From Streptomyces lydicus (GTDB lineage: Bacteria; Actinomycetota; Actinomycetes; Streptomycetales; Streptomycetaceae), in contig NZ_RDTE01000003.1 in NCBI RefSeq assembly GCF_004125265.1, forward strand, positions 5,642,001 through 5,706,000: 64,000 bases of DNA. Reading direction: 5' to 3'. This document shows positions 36,706 through 45,016 of this stretch, piece by piece (position 1 is the stretch's first letter; each line of letters begins with the position of its first letter). The notes under the pieces are model-generated. The model had not been told where the DNA came from. It did not search any database and saw nothing but the letters and a program-made list of their open reading frames with translations. The translations under genes were made by a program, and so were the position numbers.

Positions 36706-36785
36706 GCTGTGGCGGTTTGGTCACAGTCGTATGTCCATGTACCGCCCACTGCTTGCCAATTCGGTCATCGGGCCTTTATTCGACC

Positions 36786-36814
36786 TTGACGAGGGTGGCC
36801 GAACTGGGAAGGCT
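36786..36814 (+). promoter_or_regulatory. Candidate promoter of surface repeat protein gene
   Basis: TTGACG (36786-36791), a 17-bp spacer and AAGGCT (36809-36814) lie about 155 bp before the ATG. The long leader contains a gcagcgctgc dyad near 36922. No riboswitch family was recognised in it. Confidence 0.35.
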
Positions 36815-36969
36815 GAGCGCGGCATGCGTATGTCTGGGGCGCGTGTAGGAACGGGGAACTGAGCGGCTCGGCCGCGGTACGGAGCGGAAGCTCGTGCACC
36901 CCGGCATCGGCTCGTCGCCCCGTGCAGCGCTGCACCCATGACGAGTTCAGCTACTGGGGGTAGCAGTAC

Positions 36970-37845
36970 ATGACGAAGAAGACGCGGCTGCGCGTAGCGC
37001 GCATTGCGGCCGGCGCAGTGATTGCGGCCGGTGCGTCGCTCACCGCGGCCGGAGCTGCTTCCGCGGCCAGCCCGGGTGAGACCGGCGGCCAGAGCGGCGG
37101 CATCATCGGCGGGATTATCGGCGGAGTCTTCGGCGGCGGCACCGGTGGTGACGACAGCACCGGTGGTACGACCGGTGGCGACGACAGCACCGGCGGCGAG
37201 ATCGGCGGCACCGCCGGCGGCGACGAGACCATCGGCGGCACCGCGGGTGGCGACCAGACCACCGGTGGCACCACCGGTGACCAGACCACGGGTGGCACCA
37301 CCGGTGGCGACCAGACGACTGGTGGCACCACCGGTGACCAGACCACCGGCGGCACCACTGGCGGCGACCAGACGACTGGTGGCACCACCGGTGACCAGAC
37401 CACCGGCGGTACGACCGGTGGCGACCAGACCACCGGCGGCACCACGGGCGGTGACCAGACCACCGGTGGCAGCACCGGCGGTCACGACACCACCGGCGGC
37501 AGCACCGGCGGCCACGGCAGCACCGGCGGTTCCACCGGCGGTAGCGACACCACCGGTGGCAGCACCGGCGGTGACGAGACCACCGGTGGCAACTCCAGCA
37601 CCGGCACCGGTACCGACAACGAGGGCACCAAGCCGATCGAGCAGCCCGGCCAGGGCAAGGAGCAGATCGCTGACACGCCCGGCCAGGCAAAGCAGCAGGC
37701 CAAGGGCGGTGAGCTGGCGGAGACCGGTTCCTCCGGCACCACCTTCCTGTTGATCGGTGCCGCGACGATGATCGCGGGCGGTGTGGGCTTCCGTGTGCTG
37801 CCCCGCCTGATCAACAAGAACGGCGGCGGCGCCGCGGCGGCCTGA
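36970..37845 (+). CDS. Sortase-anchored Gly/Thr-rich repeat surface protein (LAXTG)
   Basis: This 291-residue protein has a signal peptide (residues 1-33, cleavage after AASA). A low-complexity region follows (about 60-225) of TTGGTTGGDQ-type units rich in Gly, Thr, Asp and Gln. It ends with a cell-wall sorting signal: LAETG at about 252-256, a hydrophobic segment (TTFLLIGAATMIAGGVGF) and basic residues. LAXTG is the motif used by class E sortases of Streptomyces. The repeats have imperfect 18-21 bp periods on the DNA, so copy number may vary. The function may be as a spacer or adhesin; unknown. ATG 36970 has only a weak upstream GGGGGTAG. A terminator follows. Confidence 0.88.
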   Translation: MTKKTRLRVARIAAGAVIAAGASLTAAGAASAASPGETGGQSGGIIGGIIGGVFGGGTGGDDSTGGTTGGDDSTGGEIGGTAGGDETIGGTAGGDQTTGGTTGDQTTGGTTGGDQTTGGTTGDQTTGGTTGGDQTTGGTTGDQTTGGTTGGDQTTGGTTGGDQTTGGSTGGHDTTGGSTGGHGSTGGSTGGSDTTGGSTGGDETTGGNSSTGTGTDNEGTKPIEQPGQGKEQIADTPGQAKQQAKGGELAETGSSGTTFLLIGAATMIAGGVGFRVLPRLINKNGGGAAAA

Positions 37846-37864
37846 CGCCGGCGCGGTACAGCTG

Positions 37865-37901
37865 GAGGGGCCCGGGACGCATCATGCGTCCCGGGCCCCT
37901 C
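37865..37901. terminator. Terminator between surface protein gene and small zinc-ribbon gene
   Basis: A perfect 17-bp stem (gaggggcccgggacgca) with a tca loop lies between convergent genes, so it can serve both strands. Confidence 0.9.
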
Positions 37902-37981
37902 GGCGTTGGTGTGACGGCCGCGGAAAGACCCGTACGGGTGGTCGGCGGGAAAGCCCCGTACGGATGCCGGGCGGCCCGGTG

Positions 37982-38176
37982 TCAGACGGCCTGGTGGAGC
38001 AGTACGCCCAGCGCTATCAGCACGATCATCAGCGCCACCAGCATCGCCGGGCTGAGCTGGGCGAAGATACCGCCCGCCTGCTGCTGAAGACGTTCTCTGC
38101 TGGCCCGGCACACGGGGCAGCGGCCCTCGTTCACAGGGGCCGCGCAGTTGGCGCACACCAGTCGGTCGTACGTCAT
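37982..38176 (-). CDS. Small zinc-ribbon membrane protein
   Basis: This 64-residue protein has an N-terminal CANCAAP...CPVCRAS pair of CxxC motifs (a zinc ribbon, residues 8-24) and one C-terminal membrane helix (MLVALMIVLIALGVLL). AAGGAGG lies 4-5 bp before ATG 38174-38176, which fixes the start. It is divergent from ftsE. Function unknown; similar tiny proteins sit beside ftsEX in other Streptomyces as far as I recall. Confidence 0.8.
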   Translation of the reverse strand: MTYDRLVCANCAAPVNEGRCPVCRASRERLQQQAGGIFAQLSPAMLVALMIVLIALGVLLHQAV

Positions 38177-38425
38177 GCGACCTCCTTCTCCACTGCACCA
38201 ACGCACCGGGAGGCGCATCGGTTCCCTCTCCCACTGTGCCAGCTCACGGCCCAAACGGCGCGCCCCGCGAAATTGTGCGCCTTTTGTCCCGTAGGCGCCG
38301 TGAATAACCGCACCAACCGCCTACGCCGACTGGGCCGCCCTGCGAGGTTCGCGTATGGTCACGCACACCGACGGGAGCCGCAACTCGGCAACCGTGCCCC
38401 TATTCAGGTCGACCGTGGTGCATCA

Positions 38426-39115
38426 GTGATCCGATTCGACAACGTCTCCAAGACTTACCCGAAGCAGAACCGCCCTGCACTCAGGGACGTCTCGCTCGAG
38501 ATCGAGCGCGGCGAGTTCGTCTTCCTGGTGGGCTCCTCGGGCTCCGGTAAGTCCACCTTCCTGAGGCTGCTGCTGCGCGAGGAGCGCGCCAGCCACGGCC
38601 ATGTGCACGTCCTCGGCAAGGACCTCGGGAAGCTCTCCAACTGGAAGGTCCCGCAGATGCGGCGCCAGGTGGGCACGGTCTTCCAGGACTTCCGGCTGCT
38701 CCCCAACAAGACCGTGGGGGAGAATGTCGCCTTTGCCCTTGAGGTGATCGGCAAGCCGCGCGGCCAGATCCGCAAGACGGTTCCCGAGGTCCTCGAACTC
38801 GTCGGGCTCGGCGGCAAAGAGGAGCGTATGCCGGGTGAGCTCTCCGGTGGTGAGCAGCAGCGCGTCGCCATCGCCCGGGCCTTCGTCAACCGCCCGATGC
38901 TGCTCATCGCGGACGAGCCCACCGGCAACCTCGACCCGCAGACCTCGGTCGGCATCATGAAGCTGCTGGACCGGATCAACCGGACCGGTACGACGGTGGT
39001 CATGGCCACCCACGACCAGCAGATCGTCGACCAGATGCGCAAGCGGGTCATGGAACTCGAGAAGGGCCGGCTCGTACGCGACCAGTCGCGCGGCGTGTAC
39101 GGCTACCAGCACTAA
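38426..39115 (+). CDS. ftsE: Cell division ATP-binding protein FtsE
   Basis: This 229-residue ABC ATPase pairs with FtsX to activate peptidoglycan hydrolases at division or growth sites. Walker A is GSSGSGKST (36-44), the signature is LSGGEQQRVAIARA, and Walker B is LLIADEPTGNLDP. GTG 38426 begins the conserved VIRFDNVSKTY. No clear Shine-Dalgarno is seen upstream. The 249-bp spacer upstream contains a gcgcct/aggcgc hairpin (38277-38298). The stop is inside a 23-bp tandem duplication, and ftsX follows after 32 bp. Confidence 0.96.
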   Translation: MIRFDNVSKTYPKQNRPALRDVSLEIERGEFVFLVGSSGSGKSTFLRLLLREERASHGHVHVLGKDLGKLSNWKVPQMRRQVGTVFQDFRLLPNKTVGENVAFALEVIGKPRGQIRKTVPEVLELVGLGGKEERMPGELSGGEQQRVAIARAFVNRPMLLIADEPTGNLDPQTSVGIMKLLDRINRTGTTVVMATHDQQIVDQMRKRVMELEKGRLVRDQSRGVYGYQH

Positions 39116-39138
39116 GCGTGTACGGCCCCCAGTACTGA
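39093..39138 (+). repeat. 23-bp tandem duplication across the ftsE stop
   Basis: The last seven codons of ftsE including its stop (39093-39115) are copied once immediately downstream (39116-39138) with 4-5 changes. The copy again ends in a stop codon. It occupies most of the ftsE-ftsX gap, before the ftsX ribosome-binding site GAAAGGA. Confidence 0.75.
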
Positions 39139-39147
39139 AAGGACGCC

Positions 39148-40062
39148 ATGCGCGCCCAGTTCGTCCTGTCGGAGATCGGCGTCGGTCTCCGCCGAAACCT
39201 CACGATGACCTTCGCCGTCATCGTCTCCGTAGCCCTCTCGCTGGGCCTGTTCGGCGCCTCGCTGCTGATGCGCGACCAGGTCAGCACGATGAAGGGCTAC
39301 TGGTACGACAAGGTCAACGTCTCGATCTTCTTCTGCAACAAGAACGACGCCGACACCGGCACCAACTGCGCCAAGGGTGCGGCCACCCAGCAGCAGAAGA
39401 ACGACATCAAGGCCGAGCTCGACCGGCTGCCGATCGTGCAGAAGCCGGTGGTGTACGAGTCCAGCGATCAGGCTTACAAGCACTACAAGGAGCAGTTCGG
39501 CGATACGCCGGTGGCCGGAGTGGTGACGCCCGACCAGCTGCCCGAGTCCTTCCGGGTCAAGCTCAAGGACCCGACGAAGTACGCCGTCATCAAGTCGGCG
39601 TTCTCCGAGCGGCCCGGTGTCCAGGAAGTGCAGGATCAACGGGACACCGTCGAGCCGCTGTTCAACCTGCTCAACGGCATGAACATCGCCGCGATAGTCG
39701 TGATGGCGCTGATGCTCGTCGTTGCGCTGATGCTGATCGTCAACACCGTCCGGGTGTCGGCGTTCAGCAGGCGCCGGGAGACCGGGATCATGCGGCTGGT
39801 GGGAGCGTCCAGCTTCTACATCCAGATGCCGTTCATCCTGGAGGCCGCCATCGCGGGGCTGCTGGGCGCGGCCTTCGCCTGTGTGCTGCTGGTCGGCGGC
39901 AAGTACGCCCTCATCAACAACTGGCTGGCGAAGAAGATCCAGGTGGTCAACTTCATCGGCTGGGACTCGGTGGCGGCGGTCCTCCCGCTGGTCCTCCTGA
40001 TCGGGCTGCTGATGCCCGCGCTCGCCGCGTTCTTCGCGTTGCGCAAGTACCTCAAGGTGTGA
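39148..40062 (+). CDS. ftsX: Cell division protein FtsX
   Basis: This 304-residue membrane protein has helix 1 at about 22-45 (LTMTFAVIVSVALSLGLFGASLL), a large extracellular domain at about 50-180 with two cysteines (FFCNKNDADTGTNCAKG), and three more helices (178-302). This is the FtsX/permease topology. The extracellular loop in actinobacteria contacts hydrolases such as RipC. GAAAGGA lies upstream of ATG 39148. It is cotranscribed with ftsE. A terminator follows. Confidence 0.96.
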   Translation: MRAQFVLSEIGVGLRRNLTMTFAVIVSVALSLGLFGASLLMRDQVSTMKGYWYDKVNVSIFFCNKNDADTGTNCAKGAATQQQKNDIKAELDRLPIVQKPVVYESSDQAYKHYKEQFGDTPVAGVVTPDQLPESFRVKLKDPTKYAVIKSAFSERPGVQEVQDQRDTVEPLFNLLNGMNIAAIVVMALMLVVALMLIVNTVRVSAFSRRRETGIMRLVGASSFYIQMPFILEAAIAGLLGAAFACVLLVGGKYALINNWLAKKIQVVNFIGWDSVAAVLPLVLLIGLLMPALAAFFALRKYLKV

Positions 40063-40073
40063 GCTTTGCCAAG

Positions 40074-40111
40074 GGGCGCCGTACGGTCAACTTGCCGTAC
40101 GGCGCCCTTTT
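40074..40111 (+). terminator. Terminator of ftsEX
   Basis: A 13-bp perfect stem (gggcgccgtacgg), an 8-nt loop and a TTTT tract. It ends just 6 bp before the -10 box of the next gene. Confidence 0.9.
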
Positions 40112-40117
40112 GTCCCC

Positions 40118-40123
40118 TAGACT
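40118..40123 (+). promoter_or_regulatory. -10 box of leaderless S41 protease promoter
   Basis: TAGACT is followed by 7 bp and then ATG 40131, with no Shine-Dalgarno between. The -35 overlaps the ftsX terminator stem (ttgccg, spacing about 20). Confidence 0.55.
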
Positions 40124-40130
40124 CACCGGC

Positions 40131-41351
40131 ATGCCGGGCCCGTGTTCGTACGACCGGCCCCGCCGCATTCGCCGCGGGGCGGCCCTGACGTTGTTCCTCG
40201 CCGGCGTGCTCGCCACCGGCGCGGCGACCGGCACGTGGAGCGACCGTGCCGAGGGCGCGGCCGAGCGGCCCGCACCGGCCCGCGCGGCGTCCGGCGGGCG
40301 GGTCCCCGAGGCCGCCACCGCGGACCGCGTGGCCGTCGAGCGGGCCGCTTCCGAGGCCGTCGAGGACGGCAAGTCCGGTGCGCAGGCCGCCGCCGACGTC
40401 GTCAGCCGCAGCGGCGACCGCTGGTCGACGATCTACAGCGCGGGCGAGTTCAAGGATTTCCAGGCGCAGTTGGACGGCGGTTATGTCGGCGTCGGGCTCT
40501 GGGTGCGCCAGGCGCCCCACGGCCGGATCGAGGTGTCCCGGGTCCAGCCCGGCGGCCCCGCCGCACGCGCCGGTATCGCGGTGGGTGACCGGCTGCGCGC
40601 CGTCGACGGCCGTCCGTCCCGGGGCGCACCGGTCACCGAGGTCGTCGCCCGCCTGCGGGGCGTGGCCACCGGCGGCTCCCGTCAGCCCGCCGCCGCTGCC
40701 GGCACCCCCGTGACGCTGGACCTGCAGCGCGGCAGCCGCCGCTGGTCGGACACCTTGCACCGCTCCCGGCTCAGATCCCGCAACGTCGTCATCGACCGCC
40801 TTGCCGGTGCGCACGGCCCGACCCGCGTCAAGATTTCGGCGTTCGGCAAGGGCACCGGCGCGGTGGTCCGCCGGGCGGTGCGCCGCGCCTCCCCCCAGGG
40901 CGGCATGCTGCTCGACCTGCGCGGCAACACCGGCGGCCTGGTCACCGAGGCGGTGGCCACCGCCTCCGCCTTCCTCGACGGCGGTCTGGTCGCGACGTAC
41001 GACGTACGCGGCAGCCAGCGCGCGCTGTACGCCCGGCGCGGCGGCAATACCCGTATCCCCCTGGTCGTCCTGGTCGACGGCGGCACGATGAGCGCCGCCG
41101 AGCTGCTGTCCGGCGCGCTCCAGGACCGGGGGCGGGCGCTCGTGGTGGGTTCGAGGACCTTCGGCAAGGGCTCGGTGCAGATGCCCAGCACGCTGGCGGA
41201 CGGTTCGGTCGCCGAGCTGACCGTCGGCCACTACCGCACGCCGTCCGGCCGGAATGTCGACGGCGACGGCCTCACCCCCGATGTCGTGGTCGGATCCGGG
41301 GCGGAGAAACGGGCCCGCACAGTATTGAGTGGCCTCGGGGGCGGGGCGTAG
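40131..41351 (+). CDS. S41 family C-terminal processing peptidase (CtpA-like)
   Basis: This 406-residue exported or membrane-anchored protease has a hydrophobic N-terminal helix (about 16-36), a helical region, a PDZ domain (about 115-200: GYVGVGLWVRQ..., VQPGGPAARAGIAVGDRLRAVDG) and the tail-specific protease domain (about 235-400). Catalytic Ser is in GGTMSAAELLSGAL and catalytic Lys in RTFGKGSVQ. It cleaves C-terminal tails of secreted proteins. It sits between ftsX and smpB, 18 bp upstream of smpB, so smpB may be cotranscribed. Confidence 0.93.
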   Translation: MPGPCSYDRPRRIRRGAALTLFLAGVLATGAATGTWSDRAEGAAERPAPARAASGGRVPEAATADRVAVERAASEAVEDGKSGAQAAADVVSRSGDRWSTIYSAGEFKDFQAQLDGGYVGVGLWVRQAPHGRIEVSRVQPGGPAARAGIAVGDRLRAVDGRPSRGAPVTEVVARLRGVATGGSRQPAAAAGTPVTLDLQRGSRRWSDTLHRSRLRSRNVVIDRLAGAHGPTRVKISAFGKGTGAVVRRAVRRASPQGGMLLDLRGNTGGLVTEAVATASAFLDGGLVATYDVRGSQRALYARRGGNTRIPLVVLVDGGTMSAAELLSGALQDRGRALVVGSRTFGKGSVQMPSTLADGSVAELTVGHYRTPSGRNVDGDGLTPDVVVGSGAEKRARTVLSGLGGGA

Positions 41352-41369
41352 TGCGAAAATGGCCGCACT

Positions 41370-41867
41370 ATGGCTAAGGACAAGGGCAAGGACAAGAACC
41401 CCGGGCGCAAGCTCGTGGCGCAGCACAAGAAGGCGCGGCACGACTACCACATTCTGGACACCTATGAGTGTGGCCTGGTGCTGACCGGCACCGAGGTGAA
41501 GTCGCTGCGGCAGGGCCGGGCGTCGCTGGTGGACGGTTTCATCCAGATCGACGGCAACGAGGCGTGGCTGCACAACGTACATATCCCCGAATACGCGCAG
41601 GGCACCTGGACGAACCATGCGGCCCGGCGCAAGCGGAAGCTGCTGATGCACCGCGCCGAGATCGACAAGCTGGAGTCCAAGAGCCAGGAGTCGGGGCACA
41701 CGATCGTGCCGCTGGCCCTGTATTTCAAGGGCGGCCGGGCCAAGGTCGAGATCGCCCTGGCCAAGGGCAAGAAGGAGTACGACAAGCGGCAGACGCTCCG
41801 CGAGCAGCAGGACCGCCGCGAGACGGACCGCGCCATCTCGGCGGTCCGGCGCCGGCAGCGGGCCTGA
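41370..41867 (+). CDS. smpB: SsrA-binding protein SmpB
   Basis: This 165-residue protein binds tmRNA and places it in stalled ribosomes. It shows the beta-barrel core (NRKARHDYHILDTYECGLVLTGTEVKSLR-type sequence, SLVDGFIQIDGNEAWLHNVHIPEYAQG) and the basic C-terminal tail (KEYDKRQTLREQQDRRETDRA). A Lys-rich N-terminal extension (KDKGKDKNPGRK) is typical of actinobacteria. The ATG lies 18 bp after the protease stop without a clear ribosome-binding site. Its RNA partner gene ssrA is 125 bp downstream. Confidence 0.97.
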   Translation: MAKDKGKDKNPGRKLVAQHKKARHDYHILDTYECGLVLTGTEVKSLRQGRASLVDGFIQIDGNEAWLHNVHIPEYAQGTWTNHAARRKRKLLMHRAEIDKLESKSQESGHTIVPLALYFKGGRAKVEIALAKGKKEYDKRQTLREQQDRRETDRAISAVRRRQRA

Positions 41868-41947
41868 TCTGCCGGCAAGGGCCCGTCCGGACCGGTCCGC
41901 CGGGAAATGCGCTGGCAACGGCGCACGGTGTTCCCGTACGATGGGGG

Positions 41948-41967
41948 CACACCCCACGAGGGGTGTG
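41948..41967 (+). terminator. Hairpin between smpB and ssrA
   Basis: cacacccc and its complement form an 8-bp stem with loop acga, ending 24 bp before the tmRNA 5' end. It may terminate smpB. A gataaat just after it (41979-41985) is the likely ssrA -10 box. Confidence 0.5.
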
Positions 41968-41991
41968 GGTACCACCTTGATAAATCAACAT

Positions 41992-42358
41992 GGGGATGAT
42001 CGGTTTCGACAGCGGATGTCGAGGCAGGGGAAGCGAGTCGAGGAAGCGGCAATGATCTCGTTAACCATATGTCGCAACCAACAATCGGCAATTCCAAGCC
42101 CGATTCCTTCGCCCTCGCTGCCTAAGTAGCGACTTGCGAAGTGTCAGCCCGGGGCTGTTCCCGACCCGGATCCTGGCATCAGCTAGGGGACTAAACTTCT
42201 AGACCCGGTCACGGGGTTTAGGAGGAAATCAAACAGTGGCTGAGCCCGTCGGAGACTTGTTCGCGTGATCTCCGGGGCCGAGAAAATCGCAGCGAACTGC
42301 ACTCGGAGAAGTCCTGTTTCCGCACCGTTGGACGCGGGTTCGATTCCCGCCATCTCCA
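41992..42358 (+). ncRNA. ssrA: Transfer-messenger RNA (tmRNA)
   Basis: The 5' end GGGGATGATCGGTTTCGACA and the 3' T-arm GGTTCGATTCCCGCCATCTCC form the tRNA-like half. GGGGATG pairs with CATCTCC, and CCA is not encoded (the DNA reads ACTCA). The only short frame ending in FALAA-stop is GGC 42087 to TAA 42123-42125, giving tag GNSKPDSFALAA. It follows smpB, its protein partner. Length is about 367 nt. Exact ends are taken from the acceptor pairing. Confidence 0.95.
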
Positions 42359-42376
42359 CTCATCCCATGTGAGGCC

Positions 42377-42408
42377 CAGGCCCCGCCGTCCCAGGACGGC
42401 GGGGCCTG
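42377..42408. terminator. Terminator after ssrA
   Basis: A perfect 14-bp stem (caggccccgccgtc) with loop ccag lies 18 bp after the tmRNA 3' end. It also lies downstream of the convergent MFS gene. Confidence 0.85.
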
Positions 42409-42433
42409 AGTCGTTTGTGGTCCGGGTTCCGGG

Positions 42434-43759
42434 TCAGCCGGCGGGCGCCGGCGGGCAGGCCGGTCGGCGGCGCGTCCCGAGCAGGGTAACGGCCGCCGCG
42501 AGGGCGGCCGCCGCCGCGGGCACCCCGTAGGCCGCGCCCGCGCCGCCCAGATGGTCGATCGCCCAGCCGCCGCCCGCCGACCCCGCCGCGATCCCGCCCA
42601 GCAGAGCGGTCACGGCGAGCGTCATGCCCTCGTTGAGCCGGCCGGGCGGCGTCAGCGACTGGACGAGTCCCATGCCGGTGACCATGGTCGGCGCGGTCGC
42701 CATACCGGCCGGCAGGAGCGCGACGGCCAGCGTCGCCGGGCCCCCTGTCGTGGCCGCGAGCAGCGGGAGCAGCATCAGGGCCGCCATTGCCGCGGTGCAG
42801 CAGAGGAAGCGGTGACGGGCCCGGCCCGTCTGCCGCCGCAGGCCGTAGAGCAACCCCGCCGCACAGGAGCCCGCCGCCTGCAGGGCGAGCAGTGCGCCCG
42901 CCGCGGACCGCAGGCCGTGCCCGTCGGCGAAGGCGATCGTCACGACCTCCAGGGAGCCGAAGACCGCGCCGGTGGCGAGGAAGGTGGCCAGGAGCGGAGG
43001 CAGCCCCGGCAGCCGCAGGGGGGAGCGGGTCCTGCCGGTGGCCGGGGCCGGGGACACGGGTGGCTCGGTGCGGCGCTGGGCCGTGAACAGCAGCACCCCG
43101 GTCAGCAGCAGTGCCGCGGCCACCGCCGTGCCCGCCTCCGGGGCGAGGGTGGTGCACAGCAGCGTGGCGAGCACCGGGCCCAGCAGGAAGCACAGCTCGT
43201 CGGCGGCCTGTTCGAAGGAGTTGGCGGTGTGCCGGGCGGCCGGGTCGTCGCGGAAGAGGTGCGCCCAGCGGGCCCGGGACAGCCCGCCGGTGTTGGGGGT
43301 GGTGGCGGTGGCCGCGTAGCAGGCGAAGAGGGTCCAGTCGGGCGCGCCGTAGTGGACGCACAGGAGCAGGGCGAGCGAGCCGAGGACGGCGAGCGCGGTG
43401 GCCGGGACCGCGATCCGGGCCTGGCCGTGGCGGTCGACCAGCCGGGCGGTCCACGGCCCGGCCAGTGCCGTCGCCGCCAGCCCGGTCGCGGTGACCGCTC
43501 CGGCCAGCGCGTAGGAGCCACGCGATCCGGCGATCATCAGCACCGCGCTGACGCTGAGCATCCCCATGGGGAGGCGGGCGAGCAGATTGGCGGCGGTGAA
43601 GGCGCGGGCGCCCGGGACGGCGAAGATCCGGCGGTAGGGGGCGAGGAAGCGGAGGCGGGAACGGAAGCGGGCACGGCGGCGGGAGGGGGTGCGGGCGCGC
43701 CGCGGGGTCGGGCGTACGGGCGGGGAGGTGACCGGCCGGGCGGCGAGGAAGAGGATCAT
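42434..43759 (-). CDS. MFS transporter
   Basis: This 441-residue permease has about 12 hydrophobic helices and a basic 40-residue cytoplasmic N-terminus. An MFS loop motif is seen at WTARLVDRHGQAR between helices 2 and 3. The sequence is closest in character to the drug-efflux/YcaD-like branch common in Streptomyces; the substrate is unknown. ATG 43757-43759. It is divergent from a LysR gene, which usually regulates the neighbour it faces away from. Confidence 0.85.
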   Translation of the reverse strand: MILFLAARPVTSPPVRPTPRRARTPSRRRARFRSRLRFLAPYRRIFAVPGARAFTAANLLARLPMGMLSVSAVLMIAGSRGSYALAGAVTATGLAATALAGPWTARLVDRHGQARIAVPATALAVLGSLALLLCVHYGAPDWTLFACYAATATTPNTGGLSRARWAHLFRDDPAARHTANSFEQAADELCFLLGPVLATLLCTTLAPEAGTAVAAALLLTGVLLFTAQRRTEPPVSPAPATGRTRSPLRLPGLPPLLATFLATGAVFGSLEVVTIAFADGHGLRSAAGALLALQAAGSCAAGLLYGLRRQTGRARHRFLCCTAAMAALMLLPLLAATTGGPATLAVALLPAGMATAPTMVTGMGLVQSLTPPGRLNEGMTLAVTALLGGIAAGSAGGGWAIDHLGGAGAAYGVPAAAAALAAAVTLLGTRRRPACPPAPAG

Positions 43760-43847
43760 GCCCCTACGGTCGCTGTCGCCGCTGCCACCCGTCCAACACC
43801 TGGTCAGCACCCATTCACGCACCCGTGTTGTGAGTGTGTGCGGGCCT

Positions 43848-43886
43848 CTGTGTACGAGCCCTGTGTACGAGCCCTGTGTACGGGCC
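43848..43886. repeat. 13-bp tandem repeat x3 in MFS-lysR divergent promoter
   Basis: ctgtgtacgagcc at 43848 and 43861, and ctgtgtacgggcc at 43874, directly abutting. They lie 44-82 bp before the lysR ATG and could be repeated regulator-binding sites or slippage products. Confidence 0.7.
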
Positions 43887-43929
43887 CTCGGCCCGCGCCG
43901 GCAGGGGACGCTGCTGCCAGGATGACCCG

Positions 43930-44904
43930 ATGCCGTACGACATCGATCCGCGTTTGCTCCGTGCCTTCCTCGCCGTCGCCGAGGAGCTGCACTTCACCCG
44001 CGCCGCCGCCCGGCTCTACATCGCCCAGCAGGCGCTGAGCCGCGATATCCGGCGCCTGGAGCGGGAGTTGGGCGCCGCGCTGTTCGTACGGACCACCCGC
44101 CAGGTCTCCCTGACGGCGGACGGGACACGGCTGCTGCCGCTCGCCCGGCGGGTGCTGACCGCGCACGACGAGCTGGCCGGTGCGTTCCGGGCCGCGCCCG
44201 AGCGGCCGCTGCTGGTGGATGTGGGGGTGCCGATCGGTACGGCCCACGGGGTGCTGGAGGCGGCCAGGGACCGGGTGCCGGACAGCTGTGAGCTGGTCGC
44301 CCGCTTCCACAGCGGGCTGACGGGCGCGGCGGCCGAGGTGGCGGCCGGCCGCCTCGATGTCTCCTTCGGCCGGATCGCGGCGCTGCCGCCCGGCATACGG
44401 GCCGGTCTCGACCATCAGCCGGTCCGCCTGGAGCCGATGGCGGTCCTGCTGCGCGAGGACCATCCGCTGGCCGCGCGCCCCGCCGTCGTCCTCGCCGCCC
44501 TGGCCGGCGAGACGCTTTACACGGCCGCCGGGAATCCGCAGACCGCGGAGTGGACGGACCTGGCCGAGCGGCTTTTCGCGGGCCGCGGCATTGCGGCCGC
44601 CGAGCCGTTCCCGGAGATCGAGGGCTCGCAGGAGTTCGTCCGGGTGGTGCGCAAGCGGGGGTGGTCGGTGCTGGCGAGTGTGGAGTTCATCGAGGTGCCG
44701 GGGATGGTGCTGCGGCCGCTGGTCGATCCCGTACCGCTCTCGCCGGTCTCGATGGTGTGGCGGCGTGGCCTGCGGCATCCGGGCCTGGACGCGCTGCGGG
44801 CGGCCGCCCGCGAACTGGCCGGCCGGCACGGATGGTTGGTGCCGCCGGGGAGCGCGTGGTGGCTTCCGGAGGAGGATGTGCGGGTGATGGGCGTACGGGG
44901 GTGA
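43930..44904 (+). CDS. LysR family transcriptional regulator
   Basis: This 324-residue protein has an N-terminal winged helix (residues 6-65: LLRAFLAVAEELHFTRAAARLYIAQQALSRDIRRLERELG). A periplasmic-binding-fold effector domain covers about 92-300. AGGA lies 9-11 bp before ATG 43930. It is divergent from the MFS gene across 170 bp containing a 13-bp triplicate, so control of that transporter is likely. The inducer is unknown. Confidence 0.9.
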   Translation: MPYDIDPRLLRAFLAVAEELHFTRAAARLYIAQQALSRDIRRLERELGAALFVRTTRQVSLTADGTRLLPLARRVLTAHDELAGAFRAAPERPLLVDVGVPIGTAHGVLEAARDRVPDSCELVARFHSGLTGAAAEVAAGRLDVSFGRIAALPPGIRAGLDHQPVRLEPMAVLLREDHPLAARPAVVLAALAGETLYTAAGNPQTAEWTDLAERLFAGRGIAAAEPFPEIEGSQEFVRVVRKRGWSVLASVEFIEVPGMVLRPLVDPVPLSPVSMVWRRGLRHPGLDALRAAARELAGRHGWLVPPGSAWWLPEEDVRVMGVRG

Positions 44905-45016
44905 GGGCCTGGCGTATGCGGCGTCCGGAAGAAGGTTCGGCCGCAGAGGCAACCCCGGGCGCGCGAATTCTTTCCTTAATGGCGAGGAATTCTGTCCGGA
45001 ACGAACAGGGAGAGCC

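Noticed and set aside
36815..36969. ydaO/c-di-AMP or other riboswitch in the leader of the surface protein gene
   Set aside because: None of the conserved ydaO core segments I know could be found; only a short dyad is present.
37130..37600. Possible CRISPR array
   Set aside because: Periodic units are in frame, have no unique spacers and encode Thr/Gly repeats; no cas genes are nearby. The 20-29 bp arrays elsewhere likewise lack spacers.
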